A stretch of 26,312 bases of DNA from a virus: the IMG/VR virus record IMGVR_UViG_3300033153_011138, positions 1 through 26,312 of that record. The stretch is one strand, 5' to 3'. Positions 5,454 through 13,009 of the stretch are shown in pieces. The notes below the pieces were generated by a model. That model was not told the DNA's origin. It worked only from the letters and a program-made list of their open reading frames with translations, and did no database searches. Position 1 is the stretch's first letter, and every line of letters begins with the position of its first letter. Made by a program: the position numbers and the translations under genes.

Positions 5454-5943
5454 AATTAATCCTTGTCCGATATGTAAGGGGGAAGTTAACGCTGTAAGTT
5501 GGATGGTTGATATAAGTATGTATTGCGATGTGTGTGATATGCATTTTTATTTTGGAGCCTCTTTTACCTCTGTGGAAAAGGTTACGAAGAAATGGAACAA
5601 ATTGGTTCCTGCTCGTGAATCAGTTACATGGAAAAAAGACTTTGCTGAATATAAAAAAATGGCTGAAGCTGCGAGAATTGAATTGTTAGCAGATGGAAAA
5701 TTTATGGACATTCTGTCACAGGTACTAGATTCAAGATGTGATGTTGTTGCATCCCTTAATAAATCTTTTAACGTTTTTTGGTCTACAGAGGATGGTTGGA
5801 AAAATAAAAAAAGAAGACGCAATAAGGGTATTGATTGGAGAAGTACGATAAGGAAAACCATATACACTTCACGTGTTTTTATTCCTTGGGATCAACAAAA
5901 AAATAATTCTAACAATAACGAAGATCATGGATTGGTGATGTAA
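5446..5943 (+). CDS. Lar-like zinc-ribbon protein
   Basis: A 165-aa protein whose first 55 residues match the Lar-type zinc-ribbon layout: C7-x2-C10 (PCPICKGE), C27-x2-C30 (YCDVCD) and a closing VEKVTKKWNK, comparable to 'EAIxxWN' in that family. Lar of the Rac prophage alleviates type I restriction, but most phage relatives are uncharacterised. The extra C-terminal 110 residues are unusual for the family and basic (KNKKRRRNKG). A nucleic-acid role next to the helicase is possible. It ends one base into the helicase start codon (TAATG). Confidence 0.6.
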   Translation: MSEINPCPICKGEVNAVSWMVDISMYCDVCDMHFYFGASFTSVEKVTKKWNKLVPARESVTWKKDFAEYKKMAEAARIELLADGKFMDILSQVLDSRCDVVASLNKSFNVFWSTEDGWKNKKRRRNKGIDWRSTIRKTIYTSRVFIPWDQQKNNSNNNEDHGLVM

Positions 5944-7346
5944 TGGGTATGATACAACCAAATTCAATGGATGCGGAAAACTCAATTATTGGTTCATTGT
6001 TAATAGATCCTGATTTAATTGAGAAGACTTTGCAGAAAATAACCAGTAAGGATTTTTACAATACTGTTAATATTTCAATTATGGCTGCAATGGAGACCCT
6101 TTTTGAGGAGGAAAAGGACGTAGATATCTCTTTGGTGACTAATTATCTTGTAGCGATTCCTGAAGTTCCAGGACGCATTGCTGAATGTCTTGAAGGTACA
6201 TCTACAACTTCCAACCCTCAAAACATAATTGATATTGTTTTGGAGAAGTCTGCTAGAAGAAAAATTATCAAGGCGTCTCATAATATAATTGCTCAATCAT
6301 CTAATCAAGATACTCAAATAGGTGATAGTATCAATGCAGTTGAAAAACTTAACGAGGAGCTGGAAAGGTATTCAAATGATGCTGGTATTAAACGAAGGAG
6401 GAGGGGGAGATTAATTAGAGTGAATGATGTTGCTGCAGGAGTAGAAAAATACTATAATGAGGGCAGAGAATTGCAAGGTTTAGGGTTTTCTGAATGGCCT
6501 GAATTTTCGAAACATTACAGATTGGTCAAGGGTCTTTTGAATGTTTTTAATGGTATTCCTTCTCACGGCAAAACTACTATTGTGGATGCAATTATTATTA
6601 ATAGTGTCTTGGAGCATGGTTGGAAGTGGGCTATATTTTCCCCTGAAAATAAACCGTATTATATGCATATACACCCAATGGTACAGAAGTTGGTGGGTAT
6701 GAATTTTTTTGGTAAAAATAGAATGAACAAGGCACAACTGAGCAGTGCTATGGAAAAATTAAATGATCATATATTGTTTCTAGAACCTGACCAGGAAAAT
6801 GTTACTCACAAATCTTTACAGAGACTTATAAAGGATGCCTCTGAACATTATAAAATTGATGCTGCTTTAATTGATCCATGGAACAAAGTGGAGGTTAATT
6901 TAAAAAAGAATGAAAACGATATGAAGGCAGTTGGTAGACTGTTGAGAGAATACCAAGCTTTTGGTAGAACCAACAATGTCTGGATGGGTATTTGTGCTCA
7001 TCCTACTAAGATGCTCAAAGAAAGGGGAGCTGCTGTGTACCCAGTCCCAACACTATACAATCTTGAGGGTAGTTCTCACTGGTACAATGGTGTTGATATG
7101 GGGATTACATTTTATAGGGATTTTGCAAAAAATTTAGTACAGTGCCATATTCAAAAAGTAAAGTTTAAAACTCATGGTAAAGTTGGATTAACTTGGATGA
7201 GGTACAATGAAGAAAACAGTAGAATGTTTGAGCTAGATTACAATAAAGATGTTAAAAAACAACAGCCAGAATCTAAACCAGTGCTGCCAGCTCAAACTAC
7301 TATGTGGCAGAACAGGAACAATAACGAAAGCGGAGAAAGGTTTTAA
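5943..7346 (+). CDS. DnaB-type replicative helicase
   Basis: A 467-aa protein with the DnaB architecture. The N-terminal helical domain (about 1-110) opens with a SMDAENSIIGSLLIDP segment comparable to DnaB 'SxEAExxVLGxLLxDP'. After a basic linker (KRRRRGR) comes a RecA-like motor: Walker A GIPSHGKT (204-211), SPEN with catalytic Glu235, Walker B AALID (307-311), His353, and EGSSHWYNGVDMGI near the end. The family unwinds the fork 5' to 3' as a hexamer. No primase domain is present, and no primase or loader was recognised nearby. The start is ATG 5943 or 5949, neither with a strong ribosome binding site, so coupling to the upstream stop is likely. Confidence 0.9.
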   Translation: MGMIQPNSMDAENSIIGSLLIDPDLIEKTLQKITSKDFYNTVNISIMAAMETLFEEEKDVDISLVTNYLVAIPEVPGRIAECLEGTSTTSNPQNIIDIVLEKSARRKIIKASHNIIAQSSNQDTQIGDSINAVEKLNEELERYSNDAGIKRRRRGRLIRVNDVAAGVEKYYNEGRELQGLGFSEWPEFSKHYRLVKGLLNVFNGIPSHGKTTIVDAIIINSVLEHGWKWAIFSPENKPYYMHIHPMVQKLVGMNFFGKNRMNKAQLSSAMEKLNDHILFLEPDQENVTHKSLQRLIKDASEHYKIDAALIDPWNKVEVNLKKNENDMKAVGRLLREYQAFGRTNNVWMGICAHPTKMLKERGAAVYPVPTLYNLEGSSHWYNGVDMGITFYRDFAKNLVQCHIQKVKFKTHGKVGLTWMRYNEENSRMFELDYNKDVKKQQPESKPVLPAQTTMWQNRNNNESGERF

Positions 7347-7348
7347 TT

Positions 7349-7570
7349 ATGGAAGGTGATATTAGTTTAAAAGATGCAGTGGTTGAACGTGGCGTGAAAA
7401 GATCAAGAGGTTATTCCCCACCCTTACCGGATGTGATTTATGAAAAAAGTTGTGTGTGCTGTGGAAGAACGTTTTTGCCTAAGCCAGTAGTGAATGCTGT
7501 AGGGGTGATAGTGGAAAATATAAACAGAGATACATGTGTTAGCTGTCTCTTTAGATATAATCAAATTTAA
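7349..7570 (+). CDS. Small zinc-ribbon protein
   Basis: A 73-aa protein with CVCCGRTF and, about 28 residues later, CVSC: two Cys-x2-Cys knuckles that should form a zinc ribbon. The N-terminal 30 residues are likely flexible (KRSRGYSPPLPD). It begins two bases after the helicase stop codon with AAAGG upstream. A nucleic-acid or protein-binding accessory role is likely, but no family is identified. Confidence 0.6.
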   Translation: MEGDISLKDAVVERGVKRSRGYSPPLPDVIYEKSCVCCGRTFLPKPVVNAVGVIVENINRDTCVSCLFRYNQI

Positions 7571-7583
7571 CAAAAGGAGTTAT

Positions 7584-8711
7584 ATGAACGATTTACAGAC
7601 TACAAACAATGGCGAGTTGGCACACTGGGAAAAACCAGAAGTGTTAACAGCTCGCATTGGTAGAATGCTTGAGATACAAAGTAGTGTTATGAAGAGTGAT
7701 ATTGATTATGGGGTTATTCCTGGTTGCAAAAAACCAACCCTGTATAAGCCAGGAGCTGAAATGTTAATGGTTACTTTTCAACTTAACGATAAGCCTTATA
7801 TTGAAGATCTTTCTGATTATGAAGCTGGTTATGTAAAGTATAGAATTACTTCGAATATGCACAGTAACCAGACCGGAGCGTACCTTGGGTACGGTATAGG
7901 CGAATGTTCTTCATTGGAAGAAAAATATCACTGGAAAAAAGCAGTTTGTCAAGAAGAGTTTGATTCTTTACCAGAGGACAAAAGGCGTCTTAAATGGATC
8001 AAGCCTTATAATAAAGATGCTTACTCTGTAATACAAGTACAGGTTAACCCTGCAGATATTGCTAATACTATTTTAAAAATGGCCAAGAAAAGATCCAAAG
8101 TTGATGGTGTCATGTCTGTGCTTGGTGCATCTAGAATATACACCCAAGATATTGAAGATTTTGACGAGGAAATGAGAGGAGTTGTTTCTGGTGCAAAAAA
8201 ATCCACTTCATCTAAACCAAAAATTTCAAGACCTACTGTTGTAAAAAAGAGTGGGGGAGAAATTACGGATGAAATGAGAAAAGAAAATAAGTGGATCTCT
8301 TCAAAGCAGGTTGGTTTGATCCATGGCAAATGTAAAGACTCTGGTATGGATGTGGAGCAGCTCAAAGCGTATCTTGTCGCAAAAAAGAATATTGTAAAAC
8401 TTGACCATATATCTTGGGTGAATGACGAATTTAAAAAACTACTAACATTTATTGCAGATAAAAAAATGGTCAAAAAGGTTAATGAGTTTCAAGCTGTTGT
8501 TGAGGATGCTCCACTTGCATTTGGTGCAGAAGAATTTAAAGCTGCTTTGCTTGGCACAGGTATTATTGGTGGAATGACTGAGCAGGATATTAACAATGTT
8601 CTTAGCGCTGAATTGTCAATTAAGAATATTGACTCTATTACGACAGAACAGCAAGATGCTGCAATTGATTTAATTACTAGAGAAGCAGAATCTAGAGCAA
8701 AGGTAAAATAG
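7584..8711 (+). CDS. Phage recombination or annealing protein (putative)
   Basis: A 375-aa protein; ATG 7584 follows AAAAGGAG, and upstream in-frame starts are rejected. Residues 41-60 (DYGVIPG, KPTLYKPGAE) carry a motif I associate with a widespread phage family. After a basic Ser-Lys linker (about 205-225), residues 237-290 (KWISSKQVGLIHGK, then DVEQLKAYL) resemble the C-terminal helical module of phage single-strand annealing proteins. The RecB-like nuclease gene follows at once, the usual exonuclease-annealing pairing. No catalytic motif is visible. The family is common; the recombination role is inferred from context. Confidence 0.6.
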   Translation: MNDLQTTNNGELAHWEKPEVLTARIGRMLEIQSSVMKSDIDYGVIPGCKKPTLYKPGAEMLMVTFQLNDKPYIEDLSDYEAGYVKYRITSNMHSNQTGAYLGYGIGECSSLEEKYHWKKAVCQEEFDSLPEDKRRLKWIKPYNKDAYSVIQVQVNPADIANTILKMAKKRSKVDGVMSVLGASRIYTQDIEDFDEEMRGVVSGAKKSTSSKPKISRPTVVKKSGGEITDEMRKENKWISSKQVGLIHGKCKDSGMDVEQLKAYLVAKKNIVKLDHISWVNDEFKKLLTFIADKKMVKKVNEFQAVVEDAPLAFGAEEFKAALLGTGIIGGMTEQDINNVLSAELSIKNIDSITTEQQDAAIDLITREAESRAKVK

Positions 8712-8712
8712 C

Positions 8713-9345
8713 ATGCTTGTTTACAATGATGAAAAACACTTGTACACTTGGAATGGCTTGGAAACTCCATCCGTTACTCAAGTACTAAGTAGAGTTGCTG
8801 TTAAAAATGGTGAACATTGGAATTCTATTTCTGGTAGCGAATTCATTACAGACCACACAGCAGCCGAATTTGGGACGGCTTTTCATGAGGTTGCTCATTG
8901 TATCATTAGAAATGTTAAGTGTGAATATGACCCTGTTCTTGAGCCATGGGTTAGAGGTTTTAAGAAGTTCATGAAAGAGAATGGAATACATCCACACAAT
9001 TTTTGGATGTATGAAAATGTTGTTACAGAAAAACCTTTGTACAGCAAGAAGTATAGATATGCTGGAACTGCCGATTTGTACCTTGGTATTTCAACTGAAT
9101 TTTGTAACAGTTCTGTTGTTTATGATTGGAAAACCTCAGTCCAATTTCAAGACCATTTCAGGATGCAATTAGCTGCTTACGATCAATTGATCAAAGAAAA
9201 CTATGGGGTGAGAAAACACATTGGGAGAAAATGTGTTCGTATATTTAAGGATGGATATGAAGTAAAAGATTACAAAAAAACCAGGGCAGCGGATTGGAAT
9301 GATTTTCTGTCGATCCTGAATGTTTATAAAAAATTTTCAAAGTAA
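8713..9345 (+). CDS. PD-(D/E)XK nuclease, RecB/Cas4-like
   Basis: A 210-aa protein with the ordered motifs of RecB-type nucleases: His58 in GTAFHEVAH, Glu101, Asp121 in YAGTADLYL, Asp138 and Lys140 in VVYDWKTS, then Gln152 and Tyr156 in QLAAYDQL. These support a metal-dependent DNA exonuclease with D121, D138 and K140 as the active site. There is no cysteine cluster like the Cas4 iron-sulfur site. It starts one base after the putative annealing protein, and together they probably process and anneal phage DNA ends. Confidence 0.85.
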   Translation: MLVYNDEKHLYTWNGLETPSVTQVLSRVAVKNGEHWNSISGSEFITDHTAAEFGTAFHEVAHCIIRNVKCEYDPVLEPWVRGFKKFMKENGIHPHNFWMYENVVTEKPLYSKKYRYAGTADLYLGISTEFCNSSVVYDWKTSVQFQDHFRMQLAAYDQLIKENYGVRKHIGRKCVRIFKDGYEVKDYKKTRAADWNDFLSILNVYKKFSK

Positions 9346-9355
9346 AGGAGTTTTT

Positions 9356-9574
9356 ATGGAAAAGATTATTGGGGCAGTTATAATTTGTCTTGGTGGAGTT
9401 GGTCTTGTTGTTGGTATTAGCACTTTTATGGCTTTCCCTATAATGTGGTGTTGGAACTATGTGATGCCTTACTTGTTCGAATTCAAATGTGTAACATGGG
9501 GCCAAGCATGGTGTTTAAGTTTTTTATGTGGCTATTTGATTAAATCAAGCAACACTAATAACAATAAAGAATAG
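9356..9574 (+). CDS. Two-helix small membrane protein
   Basis: A 72-aa protein at ATG 9356 after AAAGGAG. It has two hydrophobic segments, about residues 5-30 (GAVIICLGGVGLVVGI) and 48-62 (WGQAWCLSFLCGYLI), joined by PIMWCWNYVMPYLF. Small phage membrane proteins with a similar 'MWxWNYVMP...FWQAW' pattern occur beside recombination genes in other phages, as I recall. The role is unknown; a holin function cannot be claimed from location. Confidence 0.6.
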   Translation: MEKIIGAVIICLGGVGLVVGISTFMAFPIMWCWNYVMPYLFEFKCVTWGQAWCLSFLCGYLIKSSNTNNNKE

Positions 9575-9588
9575 AAAGAGGTGTAAAA

Positions 9589-10314
9589 TTGTCAGAAGTT
9601 AAAAAAGAATTAATCCCTACAGAAGCCCTTAACTTGCTAAGCAAGTCAATGGAATATCTCAACAGTATTATTGATGTGCAAATTACCAATGAAGAAGAAT
9701 TTTCAAATGCAGGCCCCTTTGTTGGTGAATTGAAAAAACATAAAAAAAAGCTAGATGATACAAAGCTTGGTATCACAAAAGACTGGAGAACAAAAACAGG
9801 TACAGTTAATGCTCGTTTCAAAGCAGTAGTGACTTCTTTGGATAATGGTATTAATAAAATTTCTAGATCACTTTCAGATTTCCAAATTAAACTTGAGAAT
9901 CAGAAAAGAATTGCTCAGCAAAAACTTGATGCAGATGCAGCGGAAAAAAGACGTCTTGCAGATGAAAAAGCACAAAATGCAATTAAGAAAGCTGAAGAAT
10001 TTGAAGCACAAGGCAAAACTCTGCAAGCTGAGAAAGCTACTATTGATGCTGAGAAGTTTCAAGAGCAAGCAGATACAACAGTTGCTCAAGCTGTATTTGT
10101 GCCTAAACCAGCAGGAACTTCCTTTTCTTCAAAGTGGGAAGCTCGTGTTACAAATATTGAAGATTGTATTTTGGGCTTGTTGGAAGCTCCAGACACAAAA
10201 CATTTAGTAACTATTGATATTAAAAAAATTGAAGCATTGCAAAAAGCTTCCAAAGGTATGAGAAGATTTGAGGGTATAGTATTCACAGAACGTAAAACCA
10301 TTATCAATAGATAG
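9589..10314 (+). CDS. DUF1351-like coiled-coil protein
   Basis: A 241-aa protein starting at TTG 9589, six bases after AAAGAGGTG. It is helical, with a long coiled coil (about 95-165) rich in A, E, K and Q. Near the end SSKWEARVTN and a final GMRRFEGIVFTERK resemble the C-terminal pattern of phage DUF1351-type proteins ('W..KVTD...VPGV.F.E'). Such proteins commonly sit with annealing proteins and nucleases in phage recombination cassettes. The molecular function is not established. Confidence 0.6.
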   Translation: MSEVKKELIPTEALNLLSKSMEYLNSIIDVQITNEEEFSNAGPFVGELKKHKKKLDDTKLGITKDWRTKTGTVNARFKAVVTSLDNGINKISRSLSDFQIKLENQKRIAQQKLDADAAEKRRLADEKAQNAIKKAEEFEAQGKTLQAEKATIDAEKFQEQADTTVAQAVFVPKPAGTSFSSKWEARVTNIEDCILGLLEAPDTKHLVTIDIKKIEALQKASKGMRRFEGIVFTERKTIINR

Positions 10315-10324
10315 GAGTTGTATA

Positions 10325-10897
10325 GTGAAAGTTTTATATTTTGATACTGAAACTACTGGATTAGATCCGGTAAAAAATGACATTGTACAATTATCTGGTG
10401 CAATAGAAGTTGATGGTAAAATTAAAGAGTCCTTTGATATTAAAATGCAGCCTCATTCATATAACAATGTGTCCAAGGAAGCACTTGAAGTACATGACAT
10501 GAGCTTGGATACAATCAAAACTTTCCAACCACCATTAAAAGGGTATTATGAATTTACTGGTATTTTGAAAAAGTATATTGAGAAGTTTAATAAAGAGGAT
10601 AAGCTTTATCCGGCTGGTTACAATGTTGGATTTGATGTTAATGTGCTTGCAGAATTTTTCAAAAAATGCAATGATAAATACCTTGGATCTTGGTGGAATT
10701 GGAAAGCTATTGACCCTCTACCAGTTTTAAGGTGGATGGATATGAAAGGTGTGTTATCACTAGAAAACTATAAGCTTGAAACTGTATGTAAACATTTTGG
10801 GATTCCGATTACAGCTCATGACGCAATGTCTGATATTATGGCAACTATCAAAGTAATCAAAACAGTAGATGCCTTGTATCTCAAGGAGGGAAAGTGA
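10325..10897 (+). CDS. DEDDh 3'-5' exonuclease (DnaQ-like)
   Basis: A 190-aa protein from GTG 10325, after AGGAG. All DEDDh motifs are present: FDTETTG with Asp7 and Glu9, YNVGFDVNVL with Asp104, and AHDAMSD with His165 and Asp170. The length fits a stand-alone exonuclease domain without a polymerase. The family removes nucleotides from 3' ends with two metal ions; in phages it can proofread, trim ends or degrade host DNA. It overlaps the RusA gene by four bases (GTGA). Confidence 0.88.
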   Translation: MKVLYFDTETTGLDPVKNDIVQLSGAIEVDGKIKESFDIKMQPHSYNNVSKEALEVHDMSLDTIKTFQPPLKGYYEFTGILKKYIEKFNKEDKLYPAGYNVGFDVNVLAEFFKKCNDKYLGSWWNWKAIDPLPVLRWMDMKGVLSLENYKLETVCKHFGIPITAHDAMSDIMATIKVIKTVDALYLKEGK

Positions 10898-11337
10898 AAG
10901 AGGTCACAATTACTATCCCAGGTACTCCACATGCAAAAGGGAGGCCACGTTTTCGAAATGTTAATATGAAGGATGGCAATAGTTTTGTACAAACATATAC
11001 AGACAAGGATACTGTTAACTATGAAAATCTTGTCAAAGTTGCTGGACAAGTTGCGATGAAAGGAGCTGTGCCATTCAAGGGGTCAATAAAAGTATCCATG
11101 TCTTTTTGTTATCCACCCTTAAAGTCATGGTCAAAGAAGAAAGTTAAAATGTTGGAAGAAGTTACTTTTTTCCCAAAGCTTACAAAACCAGATATTGACA
11201 ATTGTGTTAAATCAATACTGGACGGTTTGAACGAAATTGTTTTTGATGATGACAAGCAAGTGTATCAAATTAATGCAAGAAAAGTATTTTTTAAAAAAGC
11301 CCAAACAATTGTTAAGATAACAGAAATGGAGGAATAG
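10894..11337 (+). CDS. rusA: RusA-type Holliday junction resolvase
   Basis: A 147-aa protein (GTG 10894) near the usual RusA length. GRPRF (residues 16-20) is the typical N-terminal basic element. KPDIDNCVKSILDGLN (99-113) carries the paired aspartates Asp100 and Asp102, and FDDDKQV adds the third acidic site at Asp119 or Asp120. RusA dimers cut four-way DNA junctions symmetrically, here presumably resolving recombination or replication intermediates before packaging. The overlap with the exonuclease implies co-expression. Confidence 0.88.
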   Translation: MKEVTITIPGTPHAKGRPRFRNVNMKDGNSFVQTYTDKDTVNYENLVKVAGQVAMKGAVPFKGSIKVSMSFCYPPLKSWSKKKVKMLEEVTFFPKLTKPDIDNCVKSILDGLNEIVFDDDKQVYQINARKVFFKKAQTIVKITEMEE

Positions 11338-11338
11338 A

Positions 11339-11818
11339 ATGTCTGTAGAAATTGATCAGAATGTGCTGTGTGATGCTTGTAAAGATCACCACGATTCAAG
11401 TATGGATATGTGTGAAGGGTCTCAGTGTGAAAAAATGAAAGATATCTACCTTGACAACCTTGGTATTGTGGATGAGGGTAAAGAGGATGTGTGCTTTAAA
11501 AATATCAAGCTTGGAGACAAGTTGTATCTTGTTCAAGAGGGGGTGCCTGGGAGTTTTGTAATTGCTAAATGCAGTGGAATGGTAATCGCAAACCCACGTC
11601 TTGAAATTCATAATAACTCAAGTTACTGCTTAACTATTGATAAAGATGACTTTGATAAAGCTTGTGTAGAAAAAAAGTTAAATAGTTCACGTGCGTTCTG
11701 GCTTCTGAAGTACAGTGACGCCGTAAAGAAGTATGAAGAAATATGCACAGAAAATATAATTACCTTGAGCAAAGCAATTGGCAACCCACCCGTTAGAAAT
11801 CTAACAAAGGAGAAGTAG
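11339..11818 (+). CDS. Protein with Cys-rich N-terminus, unknown function
   Basis: A 159-aa protein starting at ATG 11339 after GGAGG. The N-terminal 32 residues hold CDACKDHH and CEGSQCEKM, a possible zinc site. A middle beta-rich part (FKNIKLGDKLYLVQEG; SFVIAKCSG) looks like a small barrel, followed by a helical C-terminus. No family is recognised. The final codon run contains AAAGGAG for the next gene, which begins at a GTG overlapping the stop codon. Confidence 0.55.
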   Translation: MSVEIDQNVLCDACKDHHDSSMDMCEGSQCEKMKDIYLDNLGIVDEGKEDVCFKNIKLGDKLYLVQEGVPGSFVIAKCSGMVIANPRLEIHNNSSYCLTIDKDDFDKACVEKKLNSSRAFWLLKYSDAVKKYEEICTENIITLSKAIGNPPVRNLTKEK

Positions 11819-12561
11819 TGAAATTTTATGATAACGAAGGAAGAACTATAGAGGCAAGAGAAGAGCTTGAAGGTGGAGTTCCAAGATTTGGAATCTTCAT
11901 AGGTACCGATTTATATGAAGGTTGTGAGTATTCCACCAGTCGTATGAAGACAGATGAGAAAATTATGAAACTTGCAAAGGAAAAAAGATGGATACCAGTT
12001 GCTATTCAAGATGCTGTAAACAGTAAAGAAAAAATTGGTTTGCAAGGAGAAGCTTATGATACTAAAACTTTTATTGTTCTCGATCAAGATGAGGTGTTAA
12101 ATGCGTACAGGCAGTATGTTAGTGCTGATATAGAAATTACCACCCTTGAAGATGATTTGAAAGTTGAAGTTGACGGGCTCAAAGCAGAGTGTAAAGCTGA
12201 AGTTGCAAAGCAGCAAAAAATTAAAGATGAGTACAGTGAAGCAGTTAGTAATGGAACCAAAGTTGTGCATGTAATGGCTTCTTGGGAAAGATCTCCAGAT
12301 GATGAATTGATGTTCAAGGTTGACAATGACACGTTAGCTGTTCTGGATGTTCGTGACATGACTGCTGAAGAGAAGAACCCTGTCTTGTTTGATAGTACCC
12401 AGGAGGATGTTGTGGAGGAAGAGGTTGATTTGGATGCTGTTGATGAAGAACAAGAGTTTGATTACCAAGAAGCAGATGTTGATGCTGAACTAGATGTTGC
12501 AAATAATGAAGCAGAAGATTTGCTTCCAGATGATGAGGGGTTTGAAGATGAAACCAATTAA
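11818..12561 (+). CDS. Protein with long acidic C-terminal tail
   Basis: A 247-aa protein from GTG 11818, after AAAGGAG. The first 100 residues look alpha/beta, a coiled coil follows (about 103-140, TTLEDDLKVEVDGLKAE), then a beta segment. The last 50 residues are almost all acidic (EDVVEEEVDLDAVDEEQEF and onward). Acidic tails are typical of phage single-strand binding proteins and DNA mimics, but no OB-fold signature is clear here. With no SSB recognised in the window, an SSB-like or DNA-mimic role is possible but unsupported by homology. Confidence 0.55.
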   Translation: MKFYDNEGRTIEAREELEGGVPRFGIFIGTDLYEGCEYSTSRMKTDEKIMKLAKEKRWIPVAIQDAVNSKEKIGLQGEAYDTKTFIVLDQDEVLNAYRQYVSADIEITTLEDDLKVEVDGLKAECKAEVAKQQKIKDEYSEAVSNGTKVVHVMASWERSPDDELMFKVDNDTLAVLDVRDMTAEEKNPVLFDSTQEDVVEEEVDLDAVDEEQEFDYQEADVDAELDVANNEAEDLLPDDEGFEDETN

Positions 12562-13009
12562 AATTAAAGTTGATCATTATTATTCTAAATTTGCAGGACA
12601 AACAAAAGGAAAGTTGGTTGGTGTAGAGCTTGTTTCAAGCACTGAATTGTCAGAAGAATCTAAGATGTATCATTCTTCGTATTATTGCAATTCAACGTTA
12701 AAGCATAAGCAGCCTTACCACAACACAATACCAAATGGAACTCTTATTCTTGCAACTTTTATTGGTGAAGACCATGTGCCTTTTTCAACATTAACCCCTT
12801 TGAGAGCTGCTACTTGGACTGCTATGAAAAATAATCTAGGTGCTGAATACTCCTTTGAAGTTAAAAGGAAAAGTGCCCACAAAGACACTTTGCAAGACCC
12901 TGAAGTTTGGAATGGGCCGGTACTTTCTGGGAAAGTCCCAGACCCCGAAAAAGGTGAAGTTCCAGGAACTCCTATTAATGCAGGCCAATACTCTTCACAT
13001 GACCAGTAA
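12548..13009 (+). CDS. Last + strand protein, unknown function
   Basis: A 153-aa protein; ATG 12548 overlaps the previous gene by 14 nt and has GAGGGG upstream. It is beta-rich (IKIKVDHYY; GKLVGVELVSS; GTLILATFIGE), then helical (LTPLRAATWTAMKNNLG), with a Pro-Gly-rich tail (GKVPDPEKGEVPGTP). No family is recognised. It could be the small DNA-binding partner of the recombination block, given its position. The last 35 nt overlap the opposite-strand terminase gene, so both reading frames are under constraint there. Confidence 0.55.
   Translation: MKPIKIKVDHYYSKFAGQTKGKLVGVELVSSTELSEESKMYHSSYYCNSTLKHKQPYHNTIPNGTLILATFIGEDHVPFSTLTPLRAATWTAMKNNLGAEYSFEVKRKSAHKDTLQDPEVWNGPVLSGKVPDPEKGEVPGTPINAGQYSSHDQ
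12926..12942 (+). repeat. 7-bp hairpin near the convergent junction
   Basis: TCTGGGA and TCCCAGA pair perfectly around an AAG loop. The hairpin lies in the last + strand gene, just past the terminase stop in the leftward direction. It has no T-tract on the exit side in either direction, so termination there would have to be factor-dependent. Confidence 0.4.
12958..12970 (+). repeat. Short inverted repeat beside the terminase stop
   Basis: AGTTCC and GGAACT flank a single A, five bases outside the terminase stop codon. It is one of three inverted repeats within 165 bp at the point where the two gene arms converge. It may be no more than a coincidental palindrome. Confidence 0.3.

Noticed and set aside
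8021-8473. 150-codon open frame on the - strand
   Set aside because: It lies wholly inside the well-supported 375-aa gene on the + strand, has no ribosome binding site, and its product is a low-complexity Ser/Phe-rich shadow.
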